A program made the translations under genes and the position numbers. A stretch of DNA of 6,595 nucleotides from Chloroflexota bacterium. GTDB taxonomy: Bacteria > Chloroflexota > Anaerolineae > B4-G1 > SLSP01. Shown here piece after piece: positions 6,402-6,595 of the stretch. The stretch is taken from assembly GCA_022707665.1 (NCBI GenBank), contig JAKJAE010000156.1, forward strand, positions 1-6,595. Reading direction: 5' to 3'. The notes beneath the pieces are model-generated. The model saw only the letters and a program-made list of their open reading frames with translations. It did no database searches and was not told the DNA's origin. Within the stretch, counting starts at the first letter, position 1. Every line of letters begins with the position of its first letter.

Positions 6402-6408
6402 ACCTCCT
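6402..6408 (-). promoter_or_regulatory. ribosome binding site deciding the aminotransferase start
   Basis: AGGAGGT on the minus strand with a 7-base spacer to the ATG at 6394 is a near-perfect Shine-Dalgarno. It argues against the GTG at 6499 as the start. Confidence 0.7.
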
Positions 6409-6420
6409 CAATCTCTGGCT

Positions 6421-6441
6421 GACATGCGAGTATCGCATGTC
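6421..6441. repeat. 9-bp perfect inverted repeat with 3-base loop
   Basis: GACATGCGA (6421-6429) and TCGCATGTC (6433-6441) are exactly complementary around GTA. The dyad lies 26 bases upstream of the aminotransferase start codon and covers the candidate -10 box. It could be a protein-binding operator, a leader hairpin or one arm of a larger repeated element. Confidence 0.6.
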
Positions 6442-6456
6442 CCCGGGTGGCGACAA
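6429..6456 (-). promoter_or_regulatory. possible sigma-70-type promoter of the aminotransferase gene
   Basis: On the minus strand TTGTCG (6451-6456) and GATACT (6429-6434) are separated by 16 bases and each match the consensus hexamers at four of six positions. The placement would give a leader of roughly 25-30 bases ahead of the ribosome binding site. The -10 element sits in the middle of a perfect hairpin, so it could be an operator site or a coincidence inside a repeat. Confidence 0.3.
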
Positions 6457-6497
6457 CCAGGCCTCTGCTGCGGGTGCATTTCAGGATGGGGGCAGAC

Positions 6498-6546
6498 ACG
6501 CTGCGCCCTCAGCCCCTGGCGCACGATCACGGCCTTTGCGCAGCGT
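6498..6546. repeat. 9-bp inverted repeat with 31-base loop
   Basis: ACGCTGCGC (6498-6506) pairs perfectly with GCGCAGCGT (6538-6546). It is the middle of three dyads in the 200 bases upstream of the aminotransferase, suggesting a structured element and not ordinary leader DNA. Confidence 0.45.
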
Positions 6547-6558
6547 CTCCGTCCGGAA

Positions 6559-6590
6559 AGTGCCGGGGACTGCGGAAAGTCCCCGGCACT
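6559..6590. repeat. 12-bp perfect GC-rich hairpin at the right edge
   Basis: AGTGCCGGGGAC (6559-6570) is exactly complementary to GTCCCCGGCACT (6579-6590), with an 8-base loop. CGGAAAGT occurs twice here (6554-6561 and 6573-6580), so the element combines a direct and an inverted repeat. It could be the terminator of a gene beyond the window or the end of an interspersed repeat. No T-run is seen before the window ends. Confidence 0.6.
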
Positions 6591-6595
6591 GACAG

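Noticed and set aside
5258..6499. A 413-residue reading of the aminotransferase starting at a GTG at 6499.
   Set aside because: The additional 35 residues are encoded by hairpin-containing leader DNA and are not part of the enzyme fold. A near-perfect ribosome binding site precedes the ATG at 6394.
6567..6584. GGGACTTTCC on the minus strand, identical to a eukaryotic NF-kappaB site.
   Set aside because: This is bacterial DNA, and the match is a by-product of the hairpin and its loop. No biological meaning is implied.
1..6595. CRISPR array, tRNA, rRNA, transposase or prophage genes.
   Set aside because: I saw no regularly spaced direct repeats, no tRNA-like cloverleaf or CCA end, no rRNA signature and no transposase or integrase motifs on either strand.

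Overview
The window is moderately GC-rich (about 60% by eye). It carries one gene on the plus strand at the left edge, followed by genes that all run on the minus strand. The combination of a MalT-like ATPase/TPR regulator ending in a SARP-type (winged helix plus BTAD) output module, a small NHLP-clan (Os1348-like) protein, a SpoIIAA/STAS-like hypothetical protein and dyad-rich intergenic DNA fits a filamentous Chloroflexota bacterium of the Roseiflexus/Kouleothrix kind. That taxonomic guess rests on family knowledge and general sequence character, not on a marker gene.

Layout from left to right. (1) 2-715, plus: a Crp/Fnr-family regulator whose reading frame is open to the window edge. (2) 811-1744, minus, read right to left: a compact three-gene group. 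It consists of a 57-residue single-helix peptide ending in a Cys/Gly-rich tail (1571-1744), a 78-residue NHLP-clan Os1348-like protein (1318-1554) and a 150-residue SpoIIAA/STAS-like protein (811-1263). The first two genes are only 16 bases apart. (3) 1887-1924: a 13-bp perfect hairpin that probably terminates the regulator upstream and insulates the small group. (4) 1962-5206, minus: one large signal-transduction ATPase regulator split into two overlapping frames by a frameshift just after Walker B. (5) 5258-6394, minus: a complete fold-type I PLP aminotransferase, 51 bases upstream of the regulator and probably co-transcribed with it. (6) 6395-6595: leader DNA holding three separate inverted repeats, which looks like an interspersed structured element and runs to the window edge.

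The most interesting part is the small group at 811-1744. A strong ribosome binding site drives a very short membrane-anchored or exported peptide whose last 12 residues are CPSTGGGGCVGG. It lies directly upstream of a protein resembling the leader-like NHLP clan seen in RiPP precursors. No modification enzyme or transporter is visible in the window, so a peptide natural product is a hypothesis and not a demonstrated function. The second notable point is the frameshift in the regulator: both halves are otherwise intact, so it is a recent mutation, a sequence error or, less likely, a recoding event.
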